Assembly: GCA_963707905.1 (NCBI GenBank)
Contig: CAVPSA010000027.1
Span: forward strand, 1 to 64,000
Direction of reading: 5' to 3'
DNA: 64,000 nt
Origin: DASXKD01 sp963707905
GTDB taxonomy: Bacteria > Actinomycetota > Actinomycetes > Streptosporangiales > Streptosporangiaceae
In this document: positions 18,421 to 27,830 of the stretch, piece after piece
How positions within the stretch are numbered: position 1 is the first letter of the stretch
How the letters are laid out: each line of letters opens with the position of its first letter
Made by a program: the position numbers and the translations under genes
Notes under the pieces: generated by a model
The model's input: the letters and a program-made list of their open reading frames with translations, nothing else
Databases searched by the model: none
Told to the model about the DNA's origin: nothing

Positions 18421-19228
18421 CTGTTCCCTCCACGCCCAGGTATGCGGCGGTGACCGCGGGGTCGGCCTGCACCTGCTGCGGCGGGCCGAACGCGATGAGC
18501 TTGCCGAAGTCAAGGACGGCGATGGAGTCGCACACCGACATCATCAGGTCCATCCGGTGCTCGACCACCACGACGCAGGCCTCGCCGGCGAGCTGGGAGA
18601 TCAGCTCCCCGAGCTCGGGCAGTTCGCCCTCGGTGAGACCGCTGGCGGGTTCGTCGAGCAGGAGCAGCCGTGGCTCTGCCACCAGGGCGCGGGCCAGCGC
18701 GACCCGCTTGCGGTGTGCGTAGGAGAGCTGGCCGGGCAGGCGTTCGGCCGCGTCCGGCAGGCCCGCCCGGTCCAGCGCCGCCAGCGCGCGGTCCCGCAGC
18801 GCACGCTCGTCGCGGTCGGACCGGCCGGCCCCGGCCACCCCGGACCAGAAACCAGCCCGGGCATGGCAGGTGGCCCCGGTCATGACGTTCTCCAGCACGG
18901 TGAGCCCAGGGAACAGGCCGAGGCCCTGCAGCGTGCGGGCAATGCCGAGGGAGGCGAGCCGGTGCGGCCGCAGCCCGGTCAGCTCGGCGCCGCCGAAACG
19001 CAGCCGTCCGGCGTCGGGCTGCACGAATCCGCACAGCACGTTGAGAAGTGTGGTCTTGCCCGCCCCGTTCGGCCCGATGATCCCGGTGACCTTCCGCGGC
19101 GCAGCCGTAAGCGACACCGCATCCAGCGCGGTGAGGCCACCGAACCGCACCGTGACGTCGCTGACATCCAGCACGCCCGCCTGGCCCTCCGGCGCCTTCG
19201 CCGGCCCCGGATCTGAACTGCTATTCAT
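18413..19228 (-). CDS. livG: ABC transporter ATP-binding protein LivG
   Basis: This is the first gene of the importer operon, about 271 residues. It has Walker A GPNGAGKTT, a Q-loop ARTLQGLGLFPGLTVLENVM, a slightly diverged signature LSYAHRKRVALARAL (family usually LSYGxQRRLEIARAL), Walker B RLLLLDEPASGL and the switch His in VVVVEHRMDLMM. I chose the ATG at 19228 because AGGA lies 8 bases upstream. An ATG at 19246 would add six residues. The gene overlaps livF. Regulation is probably from the divergent region shared with the sirtuin gene, where a CTGCT/AGCAG inverted repeat lies near 19230-19245. Confidence 0.92.
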   Translation of the reverse strand: MNSSSDPGPAKAPEGQAGVLDVSDVTVRFGGLTALDAVSLTAAPRKVTGIIGPNGAGKTTLLNVLCGFVQPDAGRLRFGGAELTGLRPHRLASLGIARTLQGLGLFPGLTVLENVMTGATCHARAGFWSGVAGAGRSDRDERALRDRALAALDRAGLPDAAERLPGQLSYAHRKRVALARALVAEPRLLLLDEPASGLTEGELPELGELISQLAGEACVVVVEHRMDLMMSVCDSIAVLDFGKLIAFGPPQQVQADPAVTAAYLGVEGTDA

Positions 19229-19443
19229 CAAGCATGTCCTGCTCATGTAGCAGATAAAGGGCAATGATGAATCACAATTCAAGGCCAGGTTCGAGGATCA
19301 GACAAGACCCAACCGGATTCGTAGCCGAACCGAGACCCGCCCGGAGCCGAAGACATCAGGACACCCTGATCATGCCCGCCGCTCGCGGAATCCACTCAGC
19401 GGGGATCACGTTTCCGGGAGGGAGGAGCGAGAGGGGTTTCAGG

Positions 19444-20220
19444 GTGGATGGGATCCGTACGGATGAGGTGGTGCCATCTTGGGCGCGGGGGGTGCGGACC
19501 GTCACGGTGCTGACGGGGGCGGGGATCTCTACTGATTCGGGGATACCTGACTTCCGGGGGCCGCGGGGAGTGTGGACGCGCAACCCGGGCGCCCAGCACT
19601 TGTCCACCTACCAGGCATATGTGAGTGACCCGGCGCTGCGGCGGCGGTCGTGGCGGGCGCGAAGGGAACACCCGGCCTGGGCGGCCGAGCCGAATGCGGC
19701 GCATAGAGCGCTGGCCGGGCTGGCTACCTCGGCCATCGATACCTGGATCATCACGCAGAACATCGATGAGCTGCATCAGAAGGCGGGGACGGCGGTGGAG
19801 CGGGTGATCGAGTTGCACGGCACCATGTTCAGCGTGGTCTGCGTGTCGTGTGGCGACCGCTCACCGATGGCGGGCGCGCTGGCCCGGGTGGAGGCGGGCG
19901 AGGAGGACCCGGACTGCGCGCGGTGCGGCGGGATCCTGAAATCCGCCACGGTCATGTTCGGCCAGCGGCTCGATCCCGGGGTCTTCTCCAGGGCGGAGCA
20001 GGCGGCGCGGCGCTGCGACCTGTTCCTGGCGATCGGGTCCACGCTGACCGTCGAGCCGGCCGCGTCGCTGTGCGGGCTCGCCGCGGCCGCTGGCGCGCCG
20101 CTCGTGATCGTCAACGCCGATGCCACCCCGTACGACGGCCTGGCCGCCGAGGTGATCCGGGAGCCGATCGGCAGTGCCGTCCCCCGGATCGCCGGGCAGT
20201 TGCTTGGCGGGGCTGGCTAG
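19444..20220 (+). CDS. Sir2 family NAD-dependent protein deacylase (sirtuin)
   Basis: This 258-residue class III deacylase removes acyl groups from lysine using NAD. All the expected elements are present from the chosen GTG: GAGISTDSGIPDFRG (25-39), QNIDELH (105-111), catalytic His 125 (ELHGTMF), two zinc Cys pairs (CVSC at 133/136, CARC at 158/161), and GSTLTVEPAA. The frame is open for 60 codons upstream but is unconserved. GTG 19444 has a GAGAGGGG site close by. The gene is convergent with the conservon, with only nine bases between stops. In actinomycetes such enzymes often control acyl-CoA synthetases by deacylation, and one is encoded 6 kb away. A functional link is speculation. Confidence 0.92.
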   Translation: MDGIRTDEVVPSWARGVRTVTVLTGAGISTDSGIPDFRGPRGVWTRNPGAQHLSTYQAYVSDPALRRRSWRARREHPAWAAEPNAAHRALAGLATSAIDTWIITQNIDELHQKAGTAVERVIELHGTMFSVVCVSCGDRSPMAGALARVEAGEEDPDCARCGGILKSATVMFGQRLDPGVFSRAEQAARRCDLFLAIGSTLTVEPAASLCGLAAAAGAPLVIVNADATPYDGLAAEVIREPIGSAVPRIAGQLLGGAG

Positions 20221-20229
20221 GGCGACGCC

Positions 20230-20844
20230 CTAGACGTTCGTCCCGGCCGCGCGGGCCCGCTGCAGCCCCCGGAGGGCGTGCTCGATCAGGGCGACGAGAA
20301 CATCACGGGCCGACGATCGCTGCCGGACGTCACACATGATCACGGGGACCTCGGGATCCAGGTCGAGTGCCGACCTGACATCTTCGGGGTGGTAGCGCCG
20401 CGCGCCGTCGAAGCAGTTGACGGCGACGGTGAAGGGCAGCCGGCGCCGCTCGAAGAAGTCCACGGATGGGAAGCAGTCGGCGAGGCGGCGGGTGTCGGCC
20501 AGGACCACCGCGCCGAGCGCGCCGGTGGCCAGCTCGTCCCACATGAACCAGAACCGCTCCTGGCCGGGCGTGCCGAACAGGTAGATCACCAGGTTGTCCC
20601 TGATGGTGATGCGGCCGAAATCCATCGCCACGGTGGTCGTGCTCTTCTGCTCCACCCCGTCGAGGCTGTCCACGTAGGCGCCCGGGCCGCTCAGCGGTTC
20701 CTCGGTGCGCAGTGCGCGGATCTCCGTCACCGACCCGACCAGCGTGGTCTTGCCAGCCCCGAAACCGCCGGCGATCAGGATCTTGATGGTGACCGGCGCC
20801 TCTCCCGGGTCGCGGCCATATGACTCAGAGCCGCCGAAGCCCAT
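20230..20844 (-). CDS. cvnD: Conservon GTPase (CvnD-type ATP/GTP-binding protein)
   Basis: This 204-residue small GTPase of the conservon family has P-loop GGFGAGKTT, an acidic KSTTTVAMDFGRI switch region, the G3-like FGTPGQERFWFMWDEL, and a NCFDGA motif in place of the usual NKxD. It is the last gene of the minus-strand cvnA-B-C-D operon and overlaps cvnC by about 20 bases. In Streptomyces, Cvn proteins form a membrane-associated complex that modulates antibiotic production and development. The role here is inferred from the family. Confidence 0.93.
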   Translation of the reverse strand: MGFGGSESYGRDPGEAPVTIKILIAGGFGAGKTTLVGSVTEIRALRTEEPLSGPGAYVDSLDGVEQKSTTTVAMDFGRITIRDNLVIYLFGTPGQERFWFMWDELATGALGAVVLADTRRLADCFPSVDFFERRRLPFTVAVNCFDGARRYHPEDVRSALDLDPEVPVIMCDVRQRSSARDVLVALIEHALRGLQRARAAGTNV

Positions 20845-21193
20845 CGGCCACCTCTTTCAGTATTCGTGGGTCGGGCAACTGGGCCGGCGGGGTCGGGTGG
20901 TGGACGCCGATGAGCGACCGGGCCCGCAGGTCCGCCAGCAGGATCTGGACCACCCCGAGGGGCAGGTCAAGTTCCGACGCCAGGTCGGCCACCGAGGCGG
21001 GCAGCCGGCACATCGCCAGCAGGGCCAGGTGCTCGGGGTCGAGCCCGACCGGATCGACCTCCACCCCCCGCACGGCGGTGACGAGGGCGATCAGGTCGAG
21101 GGTCTCGCCCGTGGGCCGGGTCCTGCCCCGGGTAACGGCATACGGGCGGACGACGGGCCCTGCCTCCTCGTCAAGCCACCGGTCTTCGGCCAT
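20825..21193 (-). CDS. cvnC: DUF742 domain protein (CvnC-type)
   Basis: This 122-residue protein has the DUF742 layout: VVRPYAVTRGRTRPTGETLDLIALV at the N-terminus, and a winged-helix-like segment with LDPEHLALLAMCRLPASVADLASELDLPLGVVQILLADL. It is the third component of the conservon. It overlaps cvnD and starts 6 bases after the cvnB stop, consistent with one transcript. Confidence 0.94.
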   Translation of the reverse strand: MAEDRWLDEEAGPVVRPYAVTRGRTRPTGETLDLIALVTAVRGVEVDPVGLDPEHLALLAMCRLPASVADLASELDLPLGVVQILLADLRARSLIGVHHPTPPAQLPDPRILKEVADGLRRL

Positions 21194-21199
21194 GGCGGC

Positions 21200-21646
21200 T
21201 CAGTCGTCCATGCCCCCGGCCAGCCCGGGCCGGGGATCCACCAGCAGGTGCGGGCCGACGCGCTTGACCAGCACCGCCATCTCGAAGGCAACGAGGCCCA
21301 CGTCCGCGGTCGCGGTGGTCAGCGCGGCCAGGCAACTGCCCTCACCGGCTGCGGTCACGAACAGGAACGAGTTCTCCATCTCCACGATGGTCTGCCGGAC
21401 CCGGCCGCCGCCGAAGTGCCGCCCCGCACCGCGGGCGAGGCTCTGCATGCCCGCCGCCATGGCGGACAGGTGCTCGGCGTCCTCGCGGCTCAGGCCACGC
21501 GATGACCCGACGACCAGGCCGTCACGGGTCAGGATCACCGCCTTGCTGATCTCGGCCACCCGGGTGACCAGGTCATCGAGCAGCCAGCTCAGATCGCCGG
21601 TGAAACCACGGCCGTGGCCATCGCCGTCCACAGAGTTAGCCCTCAC
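21200..21646 (-). CDS. cvnB: Roadblock/LC7 domain protein (CvnB-type)
   Basis: This 148-residue Roadblock/LC7 protein contains LSWLLDDLVTRVAEISKAVILTRDGLVVGSSRGLSREDAEHLSAMAAGMQSLARG, the family hallmark, and a C-terminal beta strand region. Such proteins act as regulators of the adjacent small GTPase. The gene sits between cvnC and the broken cvnA gene in the usual conservon order. Confidence 0.94.
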   Translation of the reverse strand: MRANSVDGDGHGRGFTGDLSWLLDDLVTRVAEISKAVILTRDGLVVGSSRGLSREDAEHLSAMAAGMQSLARGAGRHFGGGRVRQTIVEMENSFLFVTAAGEGSCLAALTTATADVGLVAFEMAVLVKRVGPHLLVDPRPGLAGGMDD

Positions 21647-21666
21647 CCCACCATCCCGCCCAAGCG

Positions 21667-24242
21667 CTAGCCACTCGTCCCCCCGTCCTCGGTCGCTTGC
21701 TCCGGCCCGGTCCCGCCCGCGGTCCCTGCGTCCGGGGCTGGCGTTGCCGCGCCGTTCCCCGCGTCGTTTCCTGTGCCCTTTTCCGGGGTGGCGCCTGGAT
21801 CGGTGCCCGCCAGGTCAGCCGCCGGCACGTCAAAGACGGACCGGCCGCGTTCCCAGCCCCGTTGAATGGCCGTCACGGTAGAGCGGCTTTCCTCTGGCGA
21901 CCGCGTCCAGAAGTCGTCGGCGGCCTGGGCGGCCTGGGCGGCCTGGGCGGCGCCTGTTCCGCGGCCGTATCGCGAAGCTGTGGCGCCAGGCTCGCCTGGC
22001 GGACCCGCCGCGGCAGCCCGGCCTCGCCGAAGTCGCCGGTGCCCGGACCAGCACTGCCGGGCACGGTGATGCCCAGCGGGCCGGTGGCGAATGCGGCTCC
22101 GCCCAGGCCCGGGCCGGGCTCGGGAAACACAGGTGAGCCGAGGGGCACTGCGCCCAGGTCCGCCGTGTCGGCCGGGTCGCGCGTGGCCGGGATCATCGAT
22201 CCGGTCCACGACGCTGCCGCGCCGGTGGCCACGGGAGCGGGGCTGGCGTCGCTGTCACCGTACTTGGACCAGTCCAGCTCGTGACGGCCCTTGAACCGCA
22301 GTGCGCAATCGGTCAGCGCCGGCGCCGCCGGGTCCTTGGCATGGCTGCCCTCAGGGACCACCAGATTCTGCGGAATGAGCACGATCGCCGTGGTCCCTCC
22401 GTAGGGGGACGGGCGCAGGCTGATCTTGATGTCGTGGCGCTTGGCGAGCTGGCTGGCCACGAACAGGCCCAGCTGGTCCGAGCCGGACGGGTCGAACGGC
22501 GGCGGGTTCGCCAGCACGTCGTTGATCCGCAGCAGTTGCTCGTCGCTGATGCCGAGCCCGCGGTCCTCGATCTCTACCGCGAAGCCCTTGCCGACGGTGT
22601 CGCCGTGGATCACCACCGGGGTGTTCGGCGGGGAGAACATGGTGGCGTTCTCGGCAAGCTCGGCGATCATGTGGATGACGTCGCCGACCGCCGGGCCGGC
22701 GAGCGAGGCCTGGGTCGCCGACGTGGCCCGGATCCGGGTGTAGTCCTCCACCTCGGCCACCGCGGCACGCAGCACGTCCACCAGCGGTACCGGGTTGCGC
22801 CAGCCCCGGGCGGGCGTGTGGCCGGACAGGATGATCAGGCTCTCGGCGTGCCGCCGCATGCGGGTGGTCAGGTGGTCGATGCGGAACAGGTCCTCAAGCT
22901 CCTGCGGGTCCCGCGCCCGGCGCTCCATCGCGTCCAGCAGCGCGAGCTGGCGATGCAGCAGGGACTGGCTGCGCCTGGCCAGGTTGCGGAAGACCTCGCT
23001 CATGCCCTGCCGCAGCCGCGCCTGCCCGACGGCGGCCCGCACTGCGGTCTGCTGTACCGCGGCGAAGGCGTCCCGCACCTGGCCGATCTCGTCGGAGGAG
23101 GCCGGGATGTCCGGGGCCTCGGCGGAGACGTCGACGTCCTGGCCGAGCGCGAGCCGGTCCACCACCTCGGGCAGCCGGTCGTTCGCCAGGGTGAGGGCGG
23201 ACTCGCGCAGGCCGCCCAGCTCCCGCACCAGGCTGCGGGCGGTCAGGATGGCCACGACGATGGAGAAGATCACCAGCAGCAGGCCGATCCCGCCGGTCAC
23301 GATCAGCTGCAGGTTGGTGGACCAGGCGACGTTGCTGGCCTGCGGGTGATCGAGTTGGCGGACTGGTGGCCCGCCTTCGAGAACCCGGCGGTGACCGCGC
23401 CGACCGCCTGCTGCCAGGCGAGCGGTGACACCGCCGGCAGGTGCCGCGGCGGGGTCCTCATCAGCTTGTTCTCCAGCGCCGTAAGTTCGGCGCTGGCAAG
23501 CGGGCTGACGTCCCGGGTGTAGTAGCCGCGATAGGGCTGGTCAAGATCCGGCAGGGTCACTTCGATCCAGGTTCCTGCGGGCGCCGACGAGCTGGGCGAA
23601 CTGCCGCCGGTCTGCGGGCGGGAAGGAGCCGGTCGACATGTCGCCGAGGAGGATGGCGTCTTCCTGCCCGAGCAGGTCGCCCACCCGGCCGATCCGCACG
23701 AACGCCAGCGCCTGGGCGACGATCGCGGAGTTGGTCTCCTGGCGGATGGTCTGGTTGAGCACCTGGTCGCCGTCGTCGACGAGCGCGTTGTACCGCGGCC
23801 AGCGCAGCGGGCCTGCTGATGGTGCGAGCGGCGACCTGCGCCTGCAAGGCAGGCAGCGTCTTCATATCCGGCCAGCAGCGTGTCGATGGCCCGCGCCTGC
23901 GGCGCCGACGCGTTGTTCATGGTGGCGCCGGACATCAGGGTGCCGCGCAGCGCCGCCGCCTCGTGGCCGACCTGCTGCTCGACCGCGGCCAGCTTGGCCT
24001 GGTTCTCGGGCGTCGGAGCGGCCAGGTACAGCACCGCGAGCAGGCGCTCGGCCTGGATCTCGCCCCTCGAACGTGCCCGTGGGCTGGCCCGTGGCGTTCT
24101 TCAGCGTGTCCGCCCGCGCCAGGTTGATGGCATTCCTGGCGGTGATGCTGGTGGCGAAGACGTAGAGCCCGAACAATGACAGCAGGGGAACCAGGGCAAG
24201 AAGCAGGATTCGCTTGCGCACAGACCGGATACGCCAAGTCAT
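21667..24242 (-). pseudogene. cvnA: Conservon sensor histidine kinase (cvnA), multiply frameshifted
   Basis: The pieces of a nitrate/sulfonate-sensor-type histidine kinase can be read only by changing frame about six times. The start MTWRIRSVRKRILLLALVPLLSLFG (24242) gives a signal/membrane segment. Sensor-domain pieces follow (LAAPTPENQAKLAAVEQQVG; MKTLPALQAQVAARTISR; RYNALVDDGDQVLNQTIRQETNSAIVAQALAFVRIGRVGDLLGQ; TWIEVTLPDLDQPYRGYYTRDVSP). The second helix, HAMP and ATPase domain are intact from about 23340 to 21950 (AELAENATMFSPPNTPV; EDRGLGISDEQL; GLFVASQLAKRH). The C-terminal FWTRSPEESRSTVTAIQRGWERGR is in another frame. Changes fall near 24063-24066, 23865, 23810, 23573, 23342 and 21945. 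cvnB, C and D are intact. Confidence 0.82.
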
Positions 24243-24717
24243 GGCTATCGCCTCGAAGGGGAGCGAGGACGGAATTGTGACGGCGACGTTACTAAGGAGA
24301 TTCGTATCCCCTATGGCGGCACCGAGGCTAACAGGATCGGCCTGTTCAGAAGGGGTAAACGGACCCTTTTGTGACTAATGATGCAAAGTTTGTCGTCAAA
24401 TGTGGTGCATTGCGAACAATGAGCGGACTGGCATTCCGTTTCCGGTCCGACACGCAGAGAACACACGAACACTAGCGCTGCCGCGCCGCCGCCGCGACAG
24501 CCTGCTGCGGCGTGGCGGGCCGCGCGGTGCGGCGCCCCGTGACGCCTGGGACGAACCGCGAACCAGGGTGAGGGCACCGGCCCGGGGCGCCAGGCGGGTC
24601 ACGGAACCTGCGGGGGATCGCGCAGCTTGCAGCGGGCGATTGCTCGCATTTTGCCCTGTCATCGCGCTAATGTCCGGACTGCTGCAAAGTCGGGCTGTGG
24701 GAGACGGGAGAACCATG
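24243..24717. other. Divergent intergenic region
   Basis: About 475 bases lie between the conservon and the secreted beta-helix gene. A reading frame from 24400 continues into the beta-helix gene but is Arg-rich and non-conserved. No RNA or clear operator is seen. Confidence 0.35.
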
Positions 24718-26307
24718 ATGAAACGGTGGTGGCTGGTCGGCGCGGCATGTGCGCTGACGGTCGGCGGTGCACCGGCGATCGCCGGGAGCCAGGCCCTCGC
24801 GGCCGGGCAGCCCGTGCTCGCTGGTGCCGCACAAACTGGGAACAACGTGCTGCTGGTCTGCAACGGCAGCACGAAGCCCTGCCCGCCTGGCACGTCGGTG
24901 TTCTCGACCGTGCAAGGTGCGGTCAACGCCGCCAGCCCGGGTGACTGGATCCTGATCTGGCCGGGTGTCTACCACGAGAAGAGCACCCAGTGGCCCACGG
25001 CAGGTGTCTGGATCCAGAAGCCCGGCCTGCACATCCGCGGCCTGGACCGCAACCAGGTGATCATCGACGGCAGTAACGGGACCGCCAGCCAGCCATGCCC
25101 GTCCAGCCCTGCGCTCCAGGACACCAACGGCGGGGCCGGCCGCGACGGCATCGTGGTCTCGAAGGCCAGCGGCGTCACCATCCAGAACCTCACGGTCTGT
25201 GACTACCTGTCCGGGACCGGCGGGCACGGCAACGAGATCTGGTGGAACGGCGGCGACACCACCGGCAAGATCGGCATGGGCGCCTACCGCGGCTCCTACC
25301 TGAGCGCCACCTCGTTGTACGGGCCGTCGAACGTGAATGACCCGAACCTGGCCCAATACGGGATCTTCGTCAGCAACGCGCGGGGCCCTGGCATTATCGA
25401 GGAGTCCTACGCGAGCAACATGGCCGACGCTGCTTACTACGTCGGTGCATGCCAGCGGGTGTGCCACGCCACGCTCAAGCACGACGTCGGCACGAACTCC
25501 AACCTCGGCTACTCCGGCACCAACGCCGGCGGCCCGCTGGTCATCGAGGACTCGGTGTTCAGCCGCAACCGCGCCGGGCTCGTGCCGAACTCGCTGAACA
25601 ACGACGACGCCCCGCCGCCGCAGAACGGCGCATGCCCGGGCACCACCAAGTCCTGCTTCTTCATCGTGCACAACGTGATCAAGAACAACAACAACCCGAA
25701 CGCGCCGACCTCCGGGCTCGCCGGGGCCATAGGCACTGGCGTGGAGATATCTGGTGGCGCGTACGACACGGTGGTCGACAACCTGATCATCCACAACGGC
25801 GCGTGGGGCGTGGTCACACACGACTTCCCCGACACCGAGACGCCTCCGCCGGGGTCGCACTGCCAGGGCGGCATCCAGGTGTCCCCGCAGCTGTGTGACT
25901 TCCCCGCGCACGGCAACAAGATCCACGGCAACTTCTTCTCCGACGACGGGTTCTTCGGCAACGCCACCAACGGCGACCTGGCGACGGTGGGGCTGCTGCC
26001 GAACTCCGCGACCCCGCGGAACTGCTTCTACAGCAACCGCGACGCGGCAGGCCGGGTGACCTCGGAGCCGGCGAATATCCAGACCTCCGCGGTGGACGGC
26101 AGGCCGTGTGGCAAGCAGGGCACCAGCATCGACGGTGCCCTGGTGGGCCAGCTCACCTGTGCTGCCGAGTTCGGGCCGTGCCCGCCGGGGGCGCACTACC
26201 CGAAGCAGACCAAGATCGCCATCCTGGCGCTGCCGGTGCAGCCGACGATGCCCGACCCGTGCGCGGGCGTGCCGGCCAACCCCTTCTGCGCGGCAGCCCG
26301 CACCTAG
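24718..26307 (+). CDS. Secreted right-handed beta-helix protein
   Basis: This secreted protein has about 529 residues. A signal peptide (MKRWWLVGAACALTVGGAPAIAGSQALA) is followed by the pectate-lyase-like STVQGAVNAASPGDWILIWPGVYHE, the common opening of a parallel beta helix. Repeated coils follow with short Asn/Gly turns (VSKASGVTIQNLTVCDYLSG, IFVSNARGPGIIEESYASNMADAAYYVG, NNNNPNAPTSG, VDNLIIHNGAWGVVTHD). Several Cys pairs suggest disulphides. The ATG lies 7 bases after GGGAG (an ATG three bases earlier is equally in frame). A carbohydrate or cell-surface role is likely for the fold, but I see no catalytic set that assigns an enzyme class. The gene ends in a strong hairpin. Confidence 0.85.
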   Translation: MKRWWLVGAACALTVGGAPAIAGSQALAAGQPVLAGAAQTGNNVLLVCNGSTKPCPPGTSVFSTVQGAVNAASPGDWILIWPGVYHEKSTQWPTAGVWIQKPGLHIRGLDRNQVIIDGSNGTASQPCPSSPALQDTNGGAGRDGIVVSKASGVTIQNLTVCDYLSGTGGHGNEIWWNGGDTTGKIGMGAYRGSYLSATSLYGPSNVNDPNLAQYGIFVSNARGPGIIEESYASNMADAAYYVGACQRVCHATLKHDVGTNSNLGYSGTNAGGPLVIEDSVFSRNRAGLVPNSLNNDDAPPPQNGACPGTTKSCFFIVHNVIKNNNNPNAPTSGLAGAIGTGVEISGGAYDTVVDNLIIHNGAWGVVTHDFPDTETPPPGSHCQGGIQVSPQLCDFPAHGNKIHGNFFSDDGFFGNATNGDLATVGLLPNSATPRNCFYSNRDAAGRVTSEPANIQTSAVDGRPCGKQGTSIDGALVGQLTCAAEFGPCPPGAHYPKQTKIAILALPVQPTMPDPCAGVPANPFCAAART

Positions 26308-26333
26308 CCTGCTTTCGCTGAAGAACGAGGCGC

Positions 26334-26364
26334 CCGGCCCCGCGGCTTCCCGTCGCGGGGCCGG
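26334..26364 (+). terminator. 11-bp hairpin after the beta-helix gene
   Basis: CCGGCCCCGCG (26334-26344) and CGCGGGGCCGG (26354-26364) form a perfect stem with a 9-base loop, 27 bases after the stop codon. Confidence 0.75.
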
Positions 26365-26392
26365 CGCGCGTGAGGGGGCGCCCGACGGGACG

Positions 26393-26424
26393 ACTTGGAC
26401 GCGGACAGAACTCCGCGTCCAAGT
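26393..26424. terminator. 13-bp hairpin between convergent genes
   Basis: ACTTGGACGCGGA and its exact complement are separated by CAGAAC. It could be a second terminator, or a protein-binding site, lying between the convergent beta-helix and GNAT genes. Confidence 0.5.
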
Positions 26425-26631
26425 GCCCCGCCGCCCGCCCGCGAGCCGGGTTCGGGGCAGTGACCTTTTAAGTTGCTGCGGCGCGTGGGTTGCGGCTTGC
26501 GTGCGCGCTGCGGCGCAAGCGGAAAGCCTGGCGGCGACCGCAACCACCGCTCGCCGTGCGGTCGGGTACCGGGCGGCAGGCGTTGAGCCAGCCGCCCGAT
26601 GCGCGTCCGGACGGCGTCCTACCCCGGTCGG

Positions 26632-27588
26632 TCAGCCGGGCTGCTCCCAGGTCATGTCGATCTGGTGGCCGGTGGTGACCCAGCCGGCCCGGTGGAACGC
26701 GGCCGCCATCGGGACGTTGCCCAGGTCGGTGCTTGCCTTGATGTACGGCACGTCTTGGGCGGCGAGCACCCGGGTGCCCTCGGCCAGGATGTCGGCGATG
26801 TAACCGTGGCCGCGGTGCGCCGGGAGCACGCCGAGGTAGGCGATGATCGGGCTGTAGCCGTTGTGCGCGGGGATCACGAACCCGGCGGGCTCGCCGCCCG
26901 GCAGGTCGGCGATCCGCCACCAGTCCCGCGGGCTGGTGTACCGCGCCAGTTCCTCGTCGTAGTGCTTGGCCGCCGCCTCGCGCGGCGTCATCAAGGTGAG
27001 GTCGGCGCGGCCGTGCGCGTCCAGGGTGCCGTCCATCACCTCGGTCATCAGCGCGAGCAGTTCGCTGGGCTCTGTCACCGGCCGGAACGACAGCCGCCCC
27101 GTGGGCGCGGGCACCGGGGTGCCCGGCCGCCACTCCAGGCGCAGCCGTTCGACGAACAGCCGTGCCCCGGTCTGCGCGGCGGCCGCCATCCGGTCCTCGG
27201 TGGCCTGCCGGGTGGACGGCGCCTCGCGCCAGTCCGGCTCCACGAAGCGGAGGTAGTACGGCGGCTGGGTTCCTTCGGGGATCACCTGGGCCATGGCGGT
27301 GGCCAGCAGGCGTGCCGCGATGTCCACGGTTTCTGGATGGCCGGAGTCATCGAGGTCGAGGATGTCCAGCGCGTCCGGGTGCTCGTTGCCGGCCCTGGCC
27401 CACCAACCGGCCCTGGCCGCCAGGTGGCCGTCGCGCAGGGCGACCCACAGCCACTCCGGGCGCCGGCGGCCCTCGGCAAGGTCGCCAGCCAGTTCCTCAT
27501 TGAGCTGGTATGGCAGCCGGTTGAACACGTCTAGCTCGTCCGGGCTGGTGATCGTCCGGATGGTCAGGTCTTCGTGATGCACGGTCAA
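26632..27588 (-). CDS. GNAT family N-acetyltransferase (double-domain type)
   Basis: This protein of about 318 residues has two GNAT-like halves. The N-terminal half (LTIRTITSPDELDVFNRLPYQLNEELAGDL) is degenerate. The C-terminal half has the acetyl-CoA-binding pattern IAYLGVLPAHRGHGYIADILAEGTRVLAAQ and the closing strand NVPMAAAFHRAGWVTTGHQIDMTWE. The start is unclear: TTG 27588 has AAGGA 7 bases upstream, GTG 27582 is nearby, and an in-frame ATG at 27687 lies too close to its GGAGG. The gene is divergent from the AraC-type regulator. The substrate is unknown. Confidence 0.85.
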   Translation of the reverse strand: MTVHHEDLTIRTITSPDELDVFNRLPYQLNEELAGDLAEGRRRPEWLWVALRDGHLAARAGWWARAGNEHPDALDILDLDDSGHPETVDIAARLLATAMAQVIPEGTQPPYYLRFVEPDWREAPSTRQATEDRMAAAAQTGARLFVERLRLEWRPGTPVPAPTGRLSFRPVTEPSELLALMTEVMDGTLDAHGRADLTLMTPREAAAKHYDEELARYTSPRDWWRIADLPGGEPAGFVIPAHNGYSPIIAYLGVLPAHRGHGYIADILAEGTRVLAAQDVPYIKASTDLGNVPMAAAFHRAGWVTTGHQIDMTWEQPG

Positions 27589-27628
27589 GGCGGTGTCCTT
27601 TACCCAAGGCGTCCCGCCCGCCCCGGAG

Positions 27629-27682
27629 TCAGGCCTGCCCGGCTCCGGGGGAGGGCGGGAACGCGGCGAATACGGCGTACAT
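27629..27682 (-). CDS. Possible 17-residue leader peptide
   Basis: An ATG 8 bases after a perfect GGAGG (27691-27695) opens a 17-codon frame starting MYAVFAAFPPSPG and ending about 40 bases before the likely start of the GNAT gene. The ribosome site fits this start better than the overlapping ATG at 27687. It may be a leader peptide, or the site may serve a longer form of the GNAT gene. Confidence 0.3.
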   Translation of the reverse strand: MYAVFAAFPPSPGAGQA

Positions 27683-27830
27683 GGCATCGCCCTCCTCTCT
27701 TCCGCTGGCCCCGCTGGCGCGGTGCCGCCTGGGACCAGAGATTAGAGGGCACGCGTAACGCATGCAAAGCGTTTTGGGACAGGGCTGCAGCCGCCCACCC
27801 GGCGGGCGGCGGGAATGGGATACTGGCCAG

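Larger units (their letters stand above)
26308..26631. other. Intergenic region with two perfect hairpins
   Basis: About 320 bases between convergent genes hold an 11-bp and a 13-bp perfect hairpin (listed separately). The remainder, 26425-26631, shows nothing recognisable. Confidence 0.5.
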
